DNA of 64,000 bases from DASUAS01 sp963756895 (GTDB lineage Bacteria; Actinomycetota; Acidimicrobiia; IMCC26256; DASPTH01). Positions 61,368 to 64,000 of this stretch are shown here, piece after piece. The translations under genes were made by a program, and so were the position numbers. The stretch lies in contig CAVWPI010000016.1 of the NCBI GenBank assembly GCA_963756895.1, forward strand, positions 124,001 to 188,000. The letters run 5' to 3'. A model generated the notes under the pieces. The model had not been told where the DNA came from. It made no database searches and saw only the letters and a program-made list of their open reading frames with translations. How positions within the stretch are numbered: the stretch's first letter is position 1; each line of letters opens with the position of its first letter.

Positions 61368-62782
61368 GTGGCGGGAGACGAGCTCGCGGACGCGCTGGCT
61401 GCACTGCTCGACGCCGGCGGTGCGATCCGACTCGAACGTACGCGACGAGGCGGCGGACGTCGCGGCCGCGGTGGCGCGCGAATCTCCGGGCGCGCGCGTC
61501 GTCGTGGGCGGAGGCGTTCGGCGTCGGACGCGCACGGTTCGACGCGGCCGCGCGACGCGGCCTCGCGTTCGCGAGCGGAGCCACGCCGGTGCTCCGCCGG
61601 CTCCTGGCGGCCGGCGGCGACCCTGCGGTGGCGCGGGCGTACGCGCGGCGGCTGGCGGAGCTCGCCATGGCGGCGGCGTCGCTGGGTGAGCTGACGATCT
61701 CCGCGCTCGGCGACCGCGACCGTGATCGGCAACGCGCAGCTGGCCGCGGCGGGCGACCCGACCGTGGTCGGAGAAAGGGCTCGGAGCAGCGGGTCCGCGC
61801 CGGGGACGGGCGGCAGCAAGGACGGCGCGGCGCAGGCCGCCGCCGAGACGCCGGCGGCGGGTACGGCCGCGGAAGCCGAGCCGCCACCGAGCCTCGAAGA
61901 GCTGCTCGCCGAGCTCGACGCGCTCGTCGGGCTCGAGGCGGTGAAGACCGAGGTGCGCCACCAGACCCAGCTGCTGCGCATCCAGGCGCTGCGGGGTCGA
62001 AGGGGTTGCGCAACCCCGACCTGACCCGCCACCTCGTGTTCGTCGGCAATCCGGGGACCGGCAAGACCACCGTCGCCCGGCTGGTCGCCGGGATCTACCG
62101 CGCCGTCGGCCTGCTCCCGAAGGGTCACCTGGTCGAGTGCGACCGGTCCGAGCTCGTCGCCGGCTACGTGGGCCAGACCGCGCTCAAGACCGCCGAGGTG
62201 ATCGAGCGCGCCCTCGGCGGCGCGCTCTTCATCGACGAGGCCTACGCGCTGGCGGGCGACGAGTTCGGGACGAAGCGATCGACACGCTGGTGAAGGAGAT
62301 GGAGGACCACCGCGACGATCTCCTGGTGATCGTCGCCGGCTACCCGGCGCCGATGGAGAAGTTCATCAACTCCAACCCCGGGCTCGAGAGCCGCTTCCGG
62401 CTCACGCTGATGTTCGACGACTACACCGACGACGAGCTGGTCGAGATCTTCGCGCGCATCGCGAGCGGTGCCGACTTCACGCCGACCGAGCGACGCGTTG
62501 AACGCGCTCCGCGGGCTGCTGCGGGCGACGCCGCGCGACGAGGGGTTCGGCAACGGCCGGTTCGTGCGCAACGTGTTCGAGTCGGCCGTCGTGCGCCAGG
62601 CGTGGCGGCTGCGCGACGTCACCGATCCCGACGTCGACCAGCTGCGCGAGCTGCGCGCCGAGGACGTCGTCGTCGCCCGACCCGACGACCGGCGTGACCC
62701 CGACCGGCGTGACCCCGACCGACGTGACCCCGACCGACGTGACCCAAACCGACGCGATCCGCCAGCGGTGCCGCCATCATGA
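61368..62782 (+). CDS. AAA+ ATPase (CbbX/SpoVK-like), six frameshifts
   Basis: About 470 residues pieced from all three frames. An N-terminal helical region (ALAALLDAGGA, then LRRLLAAGGDPAVARAYA) leads to a linker and an AAA+ domain with ELDALVGLEAVKTEV, Walker A VFVGNPGTGKTTVARL, Walker B ALFIDEAYAL and sensor-type VIVAGYPAPMEKF, GLESRFRLTL. This is the CbbX/SpoVK/EccA architecture. Breaks at about 61438, 61500, 61715, 61995, 62268 and 62490. It ends in a DRRDP repeat tail. Probably remodels the TelA complex. Confidence 0.82.
62686..62760. repeat. 15-bp tandem repeat (5 copies) in the AAA+ gene 3' end
   Basis: CGACCGRCGTGACCC four times plus a diverged fifth copy, encoding (DRRDP)n in the C-terminal tail of the AAA+ protein. 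Confidence 0.9.
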
Positions 62783-64000
62783 CCAGCTCCGTGACCACGC
62801 CGCCGCCTCCGCCTCCGCCCACGGGCGTGCCCGCGAGCACGCCGCCGCCTTCACCACCCGCGGAGACCGGTGGTCAGCCGCCCAACCGGGCGCGGGAGCT
62901 GCTCAGCGAAGCGGTGTCGGGCACGCCCGGCCGCATGCGCGTGCTCGGGGCGCTCGCGATCGTCGTCAGCCTCGCGTTCGGTGTGCTCGGCTTCTTCGCG
63001 CGTGTCGCGGCTTCCGCTCCGATCTCGACGACGCTCGCAGCAACGCCGAGCAGCTGGTGCGGATCCAGACCATCCGCACCAGCCTCGTGAAGGCCGACGC
63101 GAACGCGACGAACGCGTTCCTCGTCGGCGGGCTCGAGCCACCCGAGGTCCGCGGCGGCGTACACCGACGGGATCGCCACTGCGGCGACGACGCTGGCCGA
63201 GGCATCGGCGACGCGCGACCGACGATGCCGCCGTGCTCGAGCGGGTCAACCGGGTGCTCGCCCAGTACACCGGCCTGATCGAGGCGGCGCGGGCCAACAA
63301 CCGCCAGGGGTTCCCCATCGGCGCCGCCTACCTCCGCCAGGCGTCGACGCTGCTCCAGCGACGACGCGCTGCCGCCGCTCGCGACCCTGGTGCGCGTCGA
63401 ACAGCGACGGGTCGACAGTCGTCCATCGTCGCGGCGCGACACCGCGCGGTGAGCACGCTCTTCGTCCTGCTCGTCGCTCGCGGTCGGTCGCCCTGGTGGT
63501 CGGTGCAGCTGTATCTGTCGGCGAAGACCCGCCGCATGTTCAACCGGCCGCTGGTGGTCGCGACCGTCGTCGTGCTCGTCGCCGGACTGGTCGGCCTCGG
63601 CGCGGTGGCACTGGCCGCAGTCGAGCGCCGAGGACGCTCGTGACGGTCCGTACCGGCAGACGGTCGCGCTCGCCGGCGCACGCATCGACGCCTTCGACGC
63701 CAAGAGCGCCGAGGCCTCACCCTGATCGCGCGTGGCTCGGGCGCGGCCGTACGAGGAGCGCTTCAGCACCGCGGTCGAAGTCGGCGTCGGCCGCGCTGTC
63801 GGAAGCCGACCTCGATCAGGCGCCGAGCGGTTCGCAGCGCGCCTCTCGCCAGTACGTGGCCCAGCACGGCAAGGTCCAGAGCCTCGACGACGGCGGGCAG
63901 ACGACCAGGCCGTGGCCGCGCCACCGGGACCGGCGCGGCGAACCAGGCGTTCGCCGAGTTCGAACGGGTGTCGTCCCGGGCGCTCGCCACCCAGGCGGCC
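62779..64000 (+). CDS. Membrane protein with helical extracytoplasmic region, many frameshifts, runs off window
   Basis: ATG overlapping the AAA+ stop by 4 bases. Pro-rich cytoplasmic N-terminus, then a membrane helix (LGALAIVVSLAFGVLGFFA), a helical sensor-like region (SNAEQLVRIQTIRTSLVKAD, then NNRQGFPIGAAYLRQASTLL), a second helix, and from 63537 MFNRPLVVATVVVLVAGLVG. The last part continues beyond 64000. At least seven frame changes. The two-helix plus four-helix-bundle layout resembles chemoreceptor sensor domains but no signalling domain is seen yet. Confidence 0.6.

Noticed and set aside
3770..62760. Reading the tandem repeats as a CRISPR array
   Set aside because: Units are contiguous without spacers and differ in sequence at every locus, and no cas genes are present.
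39849..62782. Programmed ribosomal frameshifting as the reason for the broken frames
   Set aside because: Breaks occur in many unrelated families, in both directions, without slippery sequence plus structure, and increase toward one end of the window.
1..64000. tRNA or rRNA genes, insertion-sequence transposases, prophage genes
   Set aside because: No cloverleaf-like, rRNA-like or transposase-like sequence was seen on either strand by eye; a covariance-model search was not possible.

Overview
This is a 64-kb window of very GC-rich DNA (roughly 70% G+C by eye) from what looks like an actinobacterium. The best guess is the class Acidimicrobiia (Ilumatobacter/Microtrichales-like). That guess rests on gene style only: many amidohydrolase, SDR, enoyl-CoA hydratase and acyl-CoA dehydrogenase paralogues, a deazaflavin-dependent reductase, a DUF222/HNH (13E12) protein, a stand-alone LigD-type polymerase, and many starts with a TANNNT box 6-8 bases upstream, as in leaderless actinobacterial genes. 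No rRNA, tRNA, CRISPR array, complete insertion sequence or replication origin was seen. Genes are packed with 1-4 base overlaps, and no gene-free stretch is longer than about 200 bases.

Layout. 1-8.8 kb: a His-rich secreted protein, a serine-hydrolase lipoprotein, Gfo/Idh/MocA and VOC proteins, an AraC-type regulator followed by an SDR, a zinc alcohol dehydrogenase, a DUF2795 protein and a RidA-like protein. 8.9-15.9 kb: a branched-chain-type ABC solute-binding protein converges on a five-gene operon (TPP enzyme, TauD dioxygenase, amidohydrolase, Ldh2-type dehydrogenase, enoyl-CoA hydratase). 15.9-24.9 kb: a 3'-truncated SGNH hydrolase, an ABC exporter, a tandem SnoaL protein, a LigD-type polymerase, a two-component system and small membrane proteins. 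25-37.7 kb: a six-gene operon (four-subunit 2-oxoacid:ferredoxin oxidoreductase, D-2-hydroxyacid dehydrogenase, PhyH dioxygenase) divergent from a TetR gene that leads a second catabolic run (cupin, SDR, aldo/keto reductase, acyl-CoA dehydrogenase, nitroreductase, amidohydrolase). 37.8-46 kb: a molybdopterin oxidoreductase, a cNMP-binding/thioredoxin/thioredoxin-reductase fusion, a Ddn-like protein, an enoyl-CoA hydratase, a rubrerythrin, and a DUF4118 protein next to a KimA-like K+ transporter. 46-56 kb: a YkgJ protein, DUF222/HNH, an HsdM remnant, and three N-acyl-D-amino-acid deacylase paralogues with a fourth amidohydrolase. 56-64 kb: membrane proteins, aspartate 4-decarboxylase, and a TelA / unknown / AAA+ / membrane-protein cluster running off the window.

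How the genes may work together. The two large minus-strand operons (10.3-15.9 kb and 26.0-30.6 kb) each combine an Fe(II)/2-oxoglutarate-type dioxygenase, a 2-hydroxyacid dehydrogenase and a TPP-dependent 2-oxoacid enzyme, using unrelated families in each case. This fits two parallel alpha-oxidation-like routes (hydroxylate at C2, oxidise to the 2-oxoacid, decarboxylate). That is an inference and no substrate can be named.

Two features cut across the window. First, at least eleven genes carry short perfect or near-perfect tandem repeats (7-20 bp units, 2-6 copies) at the 3' end, often copying the stop codon itself. Second, interrupted reading frames are rare on the left (4 in the first 39 kb) and dense on the right (at least 19 in the last 6.4 kb), which looks like falling consensus quality rather than gene decay. 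Frameshifted genes are therefore given as one feature spanning all their fragments.
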